The position numbers and the translations under genes were made by a program. The notes below the pieces were generated by a model. That model ran no database searches. It had not been told where the DNA came from and was given only the letters and a program-made list of their open reading frames with translations. DNA of 64,000 nucleotides from UBA2882 sp045542735 (GTDB taxonomy: Bacteria; Bacillota; Clostridia; Lachnospirales; Lachnospiraceae). Positions 42,912-51,547 of the stretch are shown here, one piece after another (position 1 is the first letter of the stretch; every line of letters begins with the position of its first letter). The stretch lies in the NCBI GenBank assembly GCA_045542735.1, contig JAZQLQ010000021.1, positions 124,001 through 188,000 of the forward strand. The letters run 5' to 3'.

Positions 42912-43681
42912 TTTTAGTCATTGATGTAGGCAATACCAATATTACATTCGGTGTGTACGAAGGAGAAAAACTGGTGACCACCTTCCGTATGACCACCAAG
43001 ATTCCCCGTACATCGGATGAATACGGCATTATGATCCGTGAAATGTTATTAAATAACCAGATTGATTTAAAAGCAATTGAAGGCAGTATTATTGCCAGTG
43101 TAGTGCCCAATGTGATGCATGCGCTGGAAAATGCAATGACCAGATATTTAAACAGTAAGCCGCTCATTATCGGACCAGGCACGAAAACAGGTATTCGCAT
43201 TGATACAGAGAACCCCCGTGAAATCGGAGCAGACCGTATTGTTGATGCGGTGGCAGGCTATGAAAAATATGGCGGACCGGTATTGGTACTTGATTTCGGT
43301 ACAGCAACAACCTATGACCTGATTACAGAGGATGGCAGATTTGTAGCCGGTATCACTGCTCCCGGTATCCGTATTTCGGCAAAAGCGCTCTGGGAGGATA
43401 CGGCGAAGCTTCCGGAGATAGAGATTAAAAAACCCAAATCTATTTTGGCAGGAGAGACCATCAGCAGTATGCAGGCAGGTCTGGTTTTTGGACAAATCGG
43501 CCAGACAGAGTATATTATCGAGCGTGTAAAGAAAGAAGCGCAGCTTGATAACCTGAAAGTTGTGGCAACCGGCGGATTGGGAAGAATTATCGCAGATGAG
43601 ACGGATGCCATTGAGATTTATGATCCATTCCTGACCTTGGAAGGATTGCGTTTGATTTATGAGAGAAATCGTAGAAAATAA
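42908..43681 (+). CDS. coaX: type III pantothenate kinase
   Basis: CoaX phosphorylates pantothenate, the first step of coenzyme A synthesis; type III enzymes need a monovalent cation and are not feedback-inhibited by CoA. Sequence marks: MILVIDVGNTNITFGVYEG (ASKHA phosphate loop), GADRIVDAVAGYEKYGGP, LVLDFGTATTYDLI and ATGGLGRII. The length of 257 is normal. It overlaps the upstream gene by 4 bp with ttggagg before the ATG, and dusB follows 10 bp after its stop. Confidence 0.95.
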   Translation: MILVIDVGNTNITFGVYEGEKLVTTFRMTTKIPRTSDEYGIMIREMLLNNQIDLKAIEGSIIASVVPNVMHALENAMTRYLNSKPLIIGPGTKTGIRIDTENPREIGADRIVDAVAGYEKYGGPVLVLDFGTATTYDLITEDGRFVAGITAPGIRISAKALWEDTAKLPEIEIKKPKSILAGETISSMQAGLVFGQIGQTEYIIERVKKEAQLDNLKVVATGGLGRIIADETDAIEIYDPFLTLEGLRLIYERNRRK

Positions 43682-43691
43682 GGAGCCGGTT

Positions 43692-44657
43692 ATGAACCCA
43701 TTGAATATAGGCGGGGTAGTCCTTGACAGCCCTGTGATTTTGGCTCCCATGGCAGGCGTGACAGACCTGCCATTTCGTTTGCTGTGCAGAAGAAAGGGAG
43801 CAGGACTTTTGTGCATGGAAATGGTCAGCGCAAAAGCCATATATTATAATAACCGCAATACCGAAGCGTTGTTGGAGATTCATCCCGAGGAAACACCGGT
43901 TTCCTTGCAATTGTTTGGCTCGGACCCTAAGCTAATGGGTGAAATGGCAAAAAAGATTGAAGACAGACCGTTTTCCATCTTGGATATCAATATGGGATGT
44001 CCGGTGCCGAAGGTGGTGAACAACGGAGAAGGTTCTGCTTTGATGAAAAATCCCAAGCTTGCCGGAGAGATTATGGCAAGCGTGGTCAAAGCAATTGACA
44101 AACCGGTAACAGTCAAGATCAGAAAAGGTTTTAATGATGAAAATATCAATGCGGTAGAAATGGCTAAGATTGCAGAGGATGCCGGTGTGGCAGCCATAGC
44201 GGTCCATGGCAGGACCAGAGAGCAATATTACAGCGGACAGGCAGACTGGGATATTATCTGTCAGGTAAAAGAAGCGGTGAGCATCCCGGTTATTGGAAAT
44301 GGTGATGTGACAGATTGTAATAGTGCCAAGAAATTATTGGAGGAAACAGGTTGCGATGGTATTATGATAGGTCGTGCATCCCGGGGGAATCCGTGGATTT
44401 TTGACCGGATTCAAAGCTATCTTGCTACCGGTGTGATGCCTGAGCCTGTATCCAAGGAAGAAATGCGACAAACAATTTTGGAGCATGCCAAGCTTATGGT
44501 ACAGTATAAGGGTGAATATATGGCGATACGCGAAATGCGTAAGCATGTGTCCTGGTATACGGCCGGGATGAAAAATTCTGCAGCCTTCCGTGGCAAAATC
44601 AATACCATGGAGACTATGGAAGAATTGACGGAAAGTGTAAATCAACTGTTTACCTAG
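43692..44657 (+). CDS. dusB: tRNA-dihydrouridine synthase
   Basis: This is an FMN-dependent TIM-barrel enzyme reducing uridine to dihydrouridine in tRNA D-loops. Motifs: PVILAPMAGVTDLPFRLLC, the catalytic Cys in DINMGCPVPKVV, VTVKIRKGF, VHGRTREQYYSG and DGIMIGRASRGNPW. The length of 321 and the motif order fit the DusB group. The ATG at 43692 follows aaggag at 7 bp; in-frame upstream codons overlap coaX and lack such a site. Last firmly assigned gene of the birA-coaX operon. Confidence 0.94.
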   Translation: MNPLNIGGVVLDSPVILAPMAGVTDLPFRLLCRRKGAGLLCMEMVSAKAIYYNNRNTEALLEIHPEETPVSLQLFGSDPKLMGEMAKKIEDRPFSILDINMGCPVPKVVNNGEGSALMKNPKLAGEIMASVVKAIDKPVTVKIRKGFNDENINAVEMAKIAEDAGVAAIAVHGRTREQYYSGQADWDIICQVKEAVSIPVIGNGDVTDCNSAKKLLEETGCDGIMIGRASRGNPWIFDRIQSYLATGVMPEPVSKEEMRQTILEHAKLMVQYKGEYMAIREMRKHVSWYTAGMKNSAAFRGKINTMETMEELTESVNQLFT

Positions 44658-44709
44658 ATCTGCGGATTGGTTTTGGGTATATAAACTAAGAAGATGCATA
44701 CATTATACT

Positions 44710-45468
44710 ATGAATGATGATGCAAATAAAAATACAATAACAGAATATATACTATGTTTCCCGCCGGGGGTTGTAACGGCGGGAAATTTTTTCGTTTCAC
44801 TTGGGGCGGTGTGGAAATGGCGGCCGGAAATCATATATCAATATGATTATGTGACAGAAAGAAAAGTCAGTTGCATATTTTTACAAGCGATGCCTATATT
44901 TGGAAAGCGGAATGTGATTGCGAGATTTTTGTTGGACATGAAGTTACGCAAACTTAAGAAAATTTATGAAACAGAGCAAAGCTGTTGCCAAATCCATAGA
45001 ATGAAAGAAGAGCAGGATTATCCATATAGTCTGCGTCTGTTCTTGGTTGATGAGTTTATGCAACAGATTCGCTATGGAAAAAGAGTTCATATTGGCTTTG
45101 TGGAAGGAAGTGCGTTAATGAGAAAGGATTTAATCGCTTTCGTACGTATATGTTGTGCACGCATTAATTATTTGACGATTTTTACGAAGGAAGCCGAGGC
45201 TTACACAGAAGCGGTGGAGGATGCATGGCAGCAATATGGTCTGGCAATTACTGTAACACAAAGCTATGCGGGTTTAAGTCTGTGTGATTATGTCGTGGAT
45301 TGCTCTGTGCTACCGTTTTCCTATGGGATAACTTGTCGGAAAGGATGCATATTTTATTCTGTATGGGGGGATCGGGACAAAATCAGAAGTGTCCGCCGGA
45401 TGGGAGAAGACATTCGTTTTGATTCCTGTACTGCCAGCCTTGACAGAGCTTTTCATAATAAGGTATAA
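44710..45468 (+). CDS. hypothetical protein, 252 residues, no recognised domain
   Basis: The frame is long and free of frameshifts, starting TEYILCFPPGVVTAGNFF. It has a mixed alpha/beta profile, several Cys pairs (QSCCQ, RICCAR) and no signal peptide. The middle (VHIGFVEGSALMRKDLIAF) and end (LCDYVVDCSVLPFSYGI) look like a folded Rossmann-type domain, but I cannot place it in a family. No good ribosome site precedes the ATG; a short hairpin-like ttcccgccgggggttgtaacggcgggaa lies inside the 5' coding region. The greA promoter overlaps its 3' end. Confidence 0.65.
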   Translation: MNDDANKNTITEYILCFPPGVVTAGNFFVSLGAVWKWRPEIIYQYDYVTERKVSCIFLQAMPIFGKRNVIARFLLDMKLRKLKKIYETEQSCCQIHRMKEEQDYPYSLRLFLVDEFMQQIRYGKRVHIGFVEGSALMRKDLIAFVRICCARINYLTIFTKEAEAYTEAVEDAWQQYGLAITVTQSYAGLSLCDYVVDCSVLPFSYGITCRKGCIFYSVWGDRDKIRSVRRMGEDIRFDSCTASLDRAFHNKV

Positions 45469-45469
45469 T
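45440..45469 (+). promoter_or_regulatory. sigma-A promoter for greA-lysS
   Basis: TTGACA (45440-45445), an 18-bp spacer and TATAAT (45464-45469) overlap the end of the preceding gene and lie 52 bp before greA. Both boxes are consensus. Confidence 0.8.
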
Positions 45470-45520
45470 ACCATAGTTAATTGGGGTAGTATGCCCACAC
45501 CATAGAAAGAAGGATATCTC

Positions 45521-46000
45521 ATGGAAGCAAAGAAAAATATTTTAACTTATGAAGGCTTAAAAAAATACGAAGACGAATTACATGAATTAAAAGTTGTTAA
45601 GAGAAAAGAAGTTGCCCAGAAAATCAAAGAAGCAAGAGAGCAGGGTGACTTATCTGAAAACGCTGAATATGATGCAGCTAAAGATGAGCAGCGTGATATT
45701 GAAGCTCGTATTGAAGAATTGGAAAAAATCTTAAAGAACGCAGAAGTTGTTGTAGAAGATGAAGTTGATTTGGATAAGATCAACATCGGTTGTGTTGTTA
45801 AGATTAAAGATATGGAATTAAAACAGGAAATGACATACAAAATTGTAGGTTCTACCGAAGCAAACAGCTTAAAAGGCAAAATCTCCAATGAATCTCCCGT
45901 GGGTAAAGCGTTAATGGGCGGTAAAGTAGGAGATACTATGAAGGTAGAGACACCTGCAGGCGTATTAAAATACAAAGTTTTGGAGATTCAAAGAGCATAA
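45521..46000 (+). CDS. greA: transcription elongation factor GreA
   Basis: GreA rescues backtracked RNA polymerase by stimulating transcript cleavage. The N-terminal coiled coil contains LTYEGLKKYEDELHELK and the tip motif EQGDLSENAEYDAAKDEQ with the acidic D/E pair. The C-terminal FKBP-like domain has SPVGKALMGGKVGDTMKV. The 159 residues are standard. aaagga precedes the ATG; lysS follows after 27 bp, a frequent pairing in Firmicutes. Confidence 0.96.
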   Translation: MEAKKNILTYEGLKKYEDELHELKVVKRKEVAQKIKEAREQGDLSENAEYDAAKDEQRDIEARIEELEKILKNAEVVVEDEVDLDKINIGCVVKIKDMELKQEMTYKIVGSTEANSLKGKISNESPVGKALMGGKVGDTMKVETPAGVLKYKVLEIQRA

Positions 46001-46027
46001 ACCTTAAAAAGTAACAGGAGAAGAAAC

Positions 46028-47644
46028 ATGGCAGAACAGAAAAACCAGAATAATCAGCCGAAAGAACAGGATATTAACCAGCTTTTAAAAGTGCGCCGTG
46101 AGAAACTGGCAGCATTACAGGAAGCAGGCAAAGATCCTTTCCAGATTACCAAGTTTGACCAGACACATCATTCCTTAGAAGTGAAGGAACTTTATGAAGC
46201 CCATGAGGCAGAAATTTTGAAAGACCGCAAGGCTCCCGATGTGGAAGGGCTGGATGAGCAGCAGGCAAGAGAAGTGTTGCAGCAGGATTATAATGAAAGA
46301 AGAGCTATCATGGATGCAAGTCCTATCCAAGTGACTATTGCAGGCCGTATGATGTTTAAGCGTGTCATGGGAAAAGCGTCTTTCTGTAATATCCAGGATT
46401 TACAGGGCAATATCCAGGTATACGTAGCACGTGATGCAGTGGGTGAAGAAGATTATGCAGATTTCAAAAAATCTGATATCGGTGACATCTATGGTATTTC
46501 CGGTTTTGCTTTCCGTACCAAGACAGGTGAGATTTCCATTCATGCAGAGAAGTTGACACTTCTTAGCAAGAGTTTACAGATTCTTCCGGAGAAATTCCAT
46601 GGACTGACAGATACCGATACCCGTTATCGTCAGAGATATACAGACTTGATTATGAATGCAGAGGTAAAGGATACCTTTATCAAACGTTCCAAAATCATCA
46701 GTACTATCCGTCACTACTTGGCAGGAGAAGGCTTTATGGAGGTTGAGACTCCTATGCTGGTTGCCAATGCAGGCGGTGCGGCTGCAAGACCTTTTGAGAC
46801 ACACTTCAATGCTTTGGATGAGGATTTGAAGCTTCGCATCTCTCTTGAATTGTACTTAAAGAGATTGATTGTCGGTGGTCTTGAGAGAGTATATGAAATC
46901 GGACGAGTATTCCGTAATGAAGGTCTGGATACCAGACACAATCCGGAATTTACATTGATGGAGTTATACCAGGCTTACACAGACTATAACGGAATGATGG
47001 ACTTAACAGAGAATATGTTCCGCTATGTAGCCCAGGAAGTACTTGGTACAACTAAGATTGTATACAATGGCATTGAAATGGATTGGGGTAAACCCTTCGA
47101 GCGTATCACCATGATTGATGCTGTTAAGAAATATGCAGGCGTTGACTTTAATGCCATCAATGGTGATGACGAAGCCAAAGCCATTGCAAAAGAAAAGAAT
47201 GTAGAGTTTGAAGCACATCACAAAAAAGGTGATATCTTAAATCTCTTCTTTGAAGAGTTCGTAGAAGAGCATTTGGTTCAGCCTACCTTCGTCATGGATC
47301 ATCCCGTAGAGATTTCTCCTTTGACAAAGAAGAAACCGGAGGACCCCAACTATGTAGAACGTTTTGAGTTGTTTATGAACGGTTGGGAAATGTGTAACGC
47401 ATACTCCGAGTTAAACGATCCCATCGATCAGAGAGAACGTTTCAAAGCACAGGAAGCATTGCTTGCACTTGGCGATGAAGAAGCCAACACAACAGATGAA
47501 GACTTCATGAATGCCTTAGAGCTTGGTATGCCTCCTACAGGCGGTATTGGTTACGGTATTGACAGACTTTGTATGTTGTTAACTGACTCTGCTGCTATTA
47601 GGGACGTGTTATTGTTCCCGACGATGAAGTCATTGGATAAATAA
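46028..47644 (+). CDS. lysS: lysyl-tRNA synthetase, class II
   Basis: LysS charges tRNA-Lys. The N-terminal OB anticodon-binding domain covers about 60-180 (VTIAGRMMFKRVMGKASFCN). The class II core has motif 1 (GFMEVETPMLV), motif 2 (RVFRNEGLDTRHNPEFTLME) and motif 3 (GMPPTGGIGYGIDRLCML). The length of 538 is slightly above the usual 500. It ends PTMKSLDK-stop. The coding end (gatgaag-tca-ttggataaataa) recurs at 50299-50321 with a different Ser codon, beyond the inserted nuclease genes, which suggests this 3' end was rebuilt during insertion. Confidence 0.95.
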   Translation: MAEQKNQNNQPKEQDINQLLKVRREKLAALQEAGKDPFQITKFDQTHHSLEVKELYEAHEAEILKDRKAPDVEGLDEQQAREVLQQDYNERRAIMDASPIQVTIAGRMMFKRVMGKASFCNIQDLQGNIQVYVARDAVGEEDYADFKKSDIGDIYGISGFAFRTKTGEISIHAEKLTLLSKSLQILPEKFHGLTDTDTRYRQRYTDLIMNAEVKDTFIKRSKIISTIRHYLAGEGFMEVETPMLVANAGGAAARPFETHFNALDEDLKLRISLELYLKRLIVGGLERVYEIGRVFRNEGLDTRHNPEFTLMELYQAYTDYNGMMDLTENMFRYVAQEVLGTTKIVYNGIEMDWGKPFERITMIDAVKKYAGVDFNAINGDDEAKAIAKEKNVEFEAHHKKGDILNLFFEEFVEEHLVQPTFVMDHPVEISPLTKKKPEDPNYVERFELFMNGWEMCNAYSELNDPIDQRERFKAQEALLALGDEEANTTDEDFMNALELGMPPTGGIGYGIDRLCMLLTDSAAIRDVLLFPTMKSLDK

Positions 47645-47654
47645 TTAAAAATGT

Positions 47655-47701
47655 AAATCCCTGGAAAACCTTATTTTATGGGCTTTTCGGGGATTTTTTT
47701 G
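47655..47701 (+). terminator. intrinsic terminator after lysS
   Basis: The imperfect stem aatccctggaaaa / ttttcggggatt with a 12-nt loop is followed by tttttttg. Confidence 0.75.
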
Positions 47702-47799
47702 TTTGGAAGAACTTGAACATTTAGATAGATTACACCAATTAATGCAATTGCAATAAGGTTATGTGCTTTGTTGAATTACTTCCCTAAATATGATAGGAT

Positions 47800-49098
47800 G
47801 TGATTAAAGAGTTTGAAGCGGAGGATTGTAAGACATATATGAGTAATCGAGATTTTTCAGATACAATAAAATTAGAGGTTATAAAGGCTAACTTGGAAAA
47901 ATATGGCGGTAAAATTTGTTGTGAAGCGTGTGGAAAAAGTCTTTCGTCAATTAAGGAATGTCATTTTGATCATATACATCCATTCGCAAAGGGTGGTAAG
48001 TCAACTTATGAAAATTGTCAATTGTTGTGTGCAGAATGTAATTTAAAGAAGAATGACAAAGAATTGAAAGATTTTATCCTAGAGGAAAAAGCGAAGCAGT
48101 TTCTCAATGGTAATACTTTAATTGAAGAACAACACACTCCTGTTGAAGAAGAATTAAATGTGTCACGGGGCGAAATGACGAAGGAGTTATTTGATACAGC
48201 CATTGCTAATTTTATACATAAAAAAGGAAAGATAGCCAAGGTTGATTTTAGTAGAGAATATAACCACCTACCATCAATTCATTATGTAAGACAATACTAT
48301 GGTGATTTGAACAATCTTAAAAAAGCGTTTGGTATCGAGGATATGTCATATAGTTGGAATCGAGAAAGCATTAAGAACGCATTGTGTTCTTTTATTGAAC
48401 AAAAAGGTGATATATGTCAAAAAGATTTGATAAAGGCAAACAAATTGCCGTCTCTTCCGTGCATTCTAAACTACTATCCCGAGTACAAGAATTTTACGGA
48501 TGTAAAAATAGGATTATGCAATCTGGATGTTCCTATTCGTTGGACAAGGGAAATTGCTATCGAATATGGAAAACTATTTGTGAATAAAAACAAGAAGATA
48601 ACACAGAAAGACCTGCGAGCAGAGAATAAATTACCTTCAGCAAAGGTGATTGAACGATTATTTCTTTCTTTAGCAAATTATCAAGCTGTCGTTGGGGCAG
48701 AAATATCTGCAAGGAACGAATTTATTTCTAAAGAAGAGATAGGAAAGGCTGTTGAGGAGTATTTTTATGGTAAAGAGCGAGTTGTTGAATCGCAAAAGAT
48801 TTTTTATGAAACATTCAAATATTCACCCTCAACTATTTCCAAAAGGTATGGAACATTTGCGGCCTTTTGTGATGAAGAAGGTATAACGGTTCTGGTATGT
48901 AAAAAAGCTAAATATAGTAAACGCGAGGTTGATGATATTATATCTAAATGGATTAAAGAAGGACATGATATGCCTAAAAGTCATGATCTATCAAAATTGG
49001 GTCTACCTTCAAGAGATGTAATACTCAGATATTACGAAGACTGGAGAGAACCATTTTATATTTATGCAAAACTTTATGAAGAATTGAGAAGGCATTGA
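47800..49098 (+). CDS. HNH endonuclease with five homing-associated repeats
   Basis: An HNH zinc-finger nuclease domain lies at about 39-92: CEACGKSL, FDHIHPFAKGG, NCQLLCAECNLKK. It is followed by five tandem repeats of about 62 residues (near 127, 187, 249, 310 and 374), each (S/T)-x-E..hydrophobic helix, then a central turn and LPS..I..YY. The repeats match the idea of the homing-endonuclease-associated HNH repeat and probably read DNA sequence. The start is uncertain: GTG 47800 or ATG 47839 (ggagg 14 bp away). Base use is more AT-rich than the housekeeping genes around it. Likely role: site-specific DNA cutting by a mobile module. Confidence 0.82.
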   Translation: MIKEFEAEDCKTYMSNRDFSDTIKLEVIKANLEKYGGKICCEACGKSLSSIKECHFDHIHPFAKGGKSTYENCQLLCAECNLKKNDKELKDFILEEKAKQFLNGNTLIEEQHTPVEEELNVSRGEMTKELFDTAIANFIHKKGKIAKVDFSREYNHLPSIHYVRQYYGDLNNLKKAFGIEDMSYSWNRESIKNALCSFIEQKGDICQKDLIKANKLPSLPCILNYYPEYKNFTDVKIGLCNLDVPIRWTREIAIEYGKLFVNKNKKITQKDLRAENKLPSAKVIERLFLSLANYQAVVGAEISARNEFISKEEIGKAVEEYFYGKERVVESQKIFYETFKYSPSTISKRYGTFAAFCDEEGITVLVCKKAKYSKREVDDIISKWIKEGHDMPKSHDLSKLGLPSRDVILRYYEDWREPFYIYAKLYEELRRH

Positions 49099-49130
49099 TG
49101 CAATAGTTACATTTTAGTGGCTTTATAAAA

Positions 49131-49153
49131 TTGTGTCACCAATGGTGACACAA
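49131..49153. promoter_or_regulatory. perfect 23-bp palindrome before the DUF1016 gene
   Basis: ttgtgtcacc-aat-ggtgacacaa is a perfect inverted repeat with a 3-bp centre. It sits 33 bp after the HNH gene and 22 bp before the chosen DUF1016 start. It could be an operator or recognition site, or mRNA structure. Confidence 0.55.
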
Positions 49154-49174
49154 AATGGAAGGTGGCAAAAGTTA

Positions 49175-50260
49175 ATGGAGAATACATTGACCAATATCGG
49201 ACAAAATAGTATTATGGCTAATTTTGTTAAAACAGATGATATACTGAAAGATATGTGTGGGATTATCGAATCTTCACGACAAGCTGCGTATCAGGCAGTT
49301 AATACTTCTCTTGTGCAGAGAAACTGGCTTATCGGATATCGTATTGCAGAGGAAGAACTTCAGGGAGAAGGTAGAGCTGAATATGGCGCAAGTGTAATTA
49401 AAAAACTTGCAAAAGAACTGACGGAAGAATATGGGAAAGGATTTACTAAAACGAATCTGTATCATTTCTATTCATTTTACAAGGAATACCCTGAGATTTT
49501 CCACTCGGCAAGTGGAAAATTGATATTGTCTTGGACTCATTATCGTACCCTATTGCAAGTAAGCGATAAAGCGGCACGTGATTGGTATGAAAAAGAGGCA
49601 TTAGAACAAACCTGGAGTGTTCAGACTCTACAGCGGAATATTTCATCCCAATATTATTATCGTATGCTCCAAAACCAGAAGAATGATGTTGTCAGACTGG
49701 AAATGCAAGAACTGACATCACAGTATCAAAACGATAAGTTAGAGTTTATTAAGAATCCGGTTATTGCAGAGTTCTTAGGACTTCCTTCTAATACTGATTT
49801 TACAGAAAGTGACTTAGAAAAGAGTATACTATCTAATTTACAGAAATTTTTGATGGAATTAGGAAAGGGATATGCTTTTGTCGCAAGGCAGCAGCATATT
49901 CATACGGAAAAACAAGATTATTACATTGACCTCGTATTTTATAATTATATTTTAAAATGTTTTGTTTTGATTGATTTAAAAACAGAGAAGATAACACATC
50001 AAGATGTTGGGCAGATGGATATGTATATTCGTATGTATGATGAGTTGAAGCGAAGTGAGGGAGATAATCCGACGATTGGAATTGTTCTTTGTTCTGATAC
50101 GGACGAGGATATTGCTCGATATTCTATTTTGCACGGTAATGAACAATTATTTGCTTCAAAATATAAGTTGTATTTGCCTACAGAGGAAGAATTGAGAGCG
50201 GAGATAGAAACTCAGAAAGAGATGTTTTATCTTCAACAGCGGGATAATAAAGAAAAATAG
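49175..50260 (+). CDS. DUF1016/YhcG-type PD-(D/E)XK nuclease
   Basis: The 361 residues match the DUF1016 family: an N-terminal helical part (YQAVNTSLVQRNWLIGYRIA, GKGFTKTNLYHFYSFYKEYP, LSWTHYRTLLQV) and a C-terminal PD-(D/E)XK nuclease fold (YYIDLVFYNYILKCFVLIDL, where the second acid is followed by K, then QMDMYIRMYDE). Family members are found beside restriction systems and in mobile islands; the exact target is not known to me. The ATG at 49175 is set by ggaaggtgg at 9 bp; the frame can extend upstream through the palindrome to GTG 49133. Paired with the HNH gene in the inserted module. Confidence 0.88.
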   Translation: MENTLTNIGQNSIMANFVKTDDILKDMCGIIESSRQAAYQAVNTSLVQRNWLIGYRIAEEELQGEGRAEYGASVIKKLAKELTEEYGKGFTKTNLYHFYSFYKEYPEIFHSASGKLILSWTHYRTLLQVSDKAARDWYEKEALEQTWSVQTLQRNISSQYYYRMLQNQKNDVVRLEMQELTSQYQNDKLEFIKNPVIAEFLGLPSNTDFTESDLEKSILSNLQKFLMELGKGYAFVARQQHIHTEKQDYYIDLVFYNYILKCFVLIDLKTEKITHQDVGQMDMYIRMYDELKRSEGDNPTIGIVLCSDTDEDIARYSILHGNEQLFASKYKLYLPTEEELRAEIETQKEMFYLQQRDNKEK

Positions 50261-50286
50261 AAAGAATTATTATAAAACATGGTGAG

Positions 50287-50321
50287 TTGCAATTCTGATG
50301 ATGAAGAGTTTGGATAAATAA
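50287..50321 (+). pseudogene. remnant of a lysS 3' end
   Basis: The bases gatgaag-agt-ttggataaataa at 50300-50321 encode MKSLDK-stop exactly as the end of lysS (47623-47644). They differ only in the Ser codon (agt against tca). About 12 further upstream bases align loosely with one deletion. It has no start of its own and lies directly before a terminator. This is what remains if an insertion replaced the native lysS end. Confidence 0.7.
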
Positions 50322-50334
50322 AGCAAATACAACA

Positions 50335-50366
50335 AAGGCAGGAACATTTGGTTCCTGCCTTTTCTT
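50335..50366 (+). terminator. intrinsic terminator (probably the original lysS terminator)
   Basis: The perfect repeat aaaggcaggaac / gttcctgcctttt with a 5-nt loop is followed by tcttt, 13 bp after the lysS-like tail. A-runs on the other side allow use by the convergent gene. Confidence 0.85.
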
Positions 50367-50376
50367 TACTAAAATA

Positions 50377-50763
50377 TTAAACCTGACTCAAAAACTCCCG
50401 AAATGTTTCATAGGGATAAGTGCCGCCACCTTTGACGATCATATTGTCGCGCACCTGCAAAAAATCCACAATGCTGACCTCTTTATAGCCACATCCCTGA
50501 CATTGGAATACATACATGTAGCATGCGCGTTTTCCGTTGGGGATTTGGTCAAGAGACTCAATGAGTTTGGCGTTTGCCAGATAATATGCTGCGCTTTCTT
50601 CGTGAGAATCGCCAAACATAACCGGAAGCAGGCATAAATAGGAAGTGTTTTCAATCAATTCTCCCTTACAAAGCTTGCATCTGTCAGTGGTTTTTTCACC
50701 GATTTTCATGGCAGCTTTCATAATCAACGGTCTAAACAGACGATTAAATAAATCAAGTCCCAT
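50377..50763 (-). CDS. zinc-ribbon-like hypothetical protein
   Basis: The 128-residue protein has two CxxC pairs, CKLC near residue 29 and CQGCGYK near 88, a likely zinc ribbon, with a largely alpha/beta middle. There is no membrane segment. I do not recognise a family. aaagga lies 8 bp before the ATG on the minus strand. It follows the membrane protein gene by 19 bp and is likely its operon partner. Confidence 0.7.
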   Translation of the reverse strand: MGLDLFNRLFRPLIMKAAMKIGEKTTDRCKLCKGELIENTSYLCLLPVMFGDSHEESAAYYLANAKLIESLDQIPNGKRACYMYVFQCQGCGYKEVSIVDFLQVRDNMIVKGGGTYPYETFREFLSQV

Positions 50764-50782
50764 AGTTTGTATCCTTTATGAA

Positions 50783-51364
50783 TTATGCATTTTGAGCATT
50801 CCTTAAAATATCACAGAAGGTATCTGCCTTGGAGATTCCTTCCATTACTTCTGAAGACTGAATGCTATATGTATTGCTGGAAGTAAAGGTGGGGATTCTG
50901 GTTCTCTTTCCATTGTAATAAAATTCAAAATATACATAGCTGGTGCCGCCCAAGGGTCCTTTGATATAGCTTGAATTGATTTTCTCCAGATCTTTGGCAT
51001 TTGCTAACTGGAATTCATAAGGATTTTGGTATGATACAAAGGCAACACGGCCGTTGGTTTCATCGATGCGTAAAATACCGCCGATGGTGAAAGAACCACT
51101 GGTTACGAAGGTGCTGCTTTCTCCAAAGTTTTGTTCCTTACAGTTTTTCTCCAAGGTCTTTTTTGCAATGATGCCGGTAATCATATTGCCGAATACACAC
51201 ATAAACATGCAAAGACCAAAGAATAACATCATGGCAAATATCATAGCTGTCTTAAAAACGTATAAAGCACCCATGCAGATGCTAACGACAAAACCGCCAA
51301 TTAAGCTGATTGCCAAAAGGATAGCTCCTTCAATGAGCATAAATTTGAAATTGATTTTTTTCAT
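50783..51364 (-). CDS. small membrane protein of unknown function
   Basis: The 193 residues include two strongly hydrophobic helices near 10-32 and 38-66 (EGAILLAISLIGGFVVSI, MMLFFGLCMFMCVFGNMI). A soluble beta-rich domain follows (SSTFVTSGSFTIGGILRIDE, TSYVYFEFYYNGKRTRI). I do not recognise a family. gaaaggga precedes the ATG. First gene of a two-gene minus-strand unit with the zinc-ribbon protein. Confidence 0.72.
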   Translation of the reverse strand: MKKINFKFMLIEGAILLAISLIGGFVVSICMGALYVFKTAMIFAMMLFFGLCMFMCVFGNMITGIIAKKTLEKNCKEQNFGESSTFVTSGSFTIGGILRIDETNGRVAFVSYQNPYEFQLANAKDLEKINSSYIKGPLGGTSYVYFEFYYNGKRTRIPTFTSSNTYSIQSSEVMEGISKADTFCDILRNAQNA

Positions 51365-51477
51365 AAGTATATCTCCCTTTCATAAATTAGTCGCACTTAT
51401 TATATTACATTTTTTGCAAAATTAAAATGTTAAAATTGTTTAACGGTATTTATTACCGTAAAAGTGGTAAAAGAAAG

Positions 51478-51506
51478 TTGTCTTGATTTATTCGGAGGTA
51501 TATAAT
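51478..51506 (+). promoter_or_regulatory. sigma-A promoter for plsC-like gene
   Basis: TTGTCT (51478-51483), a 17-bp spacer and TATAAT (51501-51506) lie 41 bp before the start. Confidence 0.65.
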
Positions 51507-51547
51507 GCTTTTTGTATTTTAAAACGAGATGAGAGTGTGGATGACAA

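Noticed and set aside
43148..43840. 230-codon minus-strand frame
   Set aside because: It is antisense to coaX and dusB, which have complete family motifs; no ribosome site.
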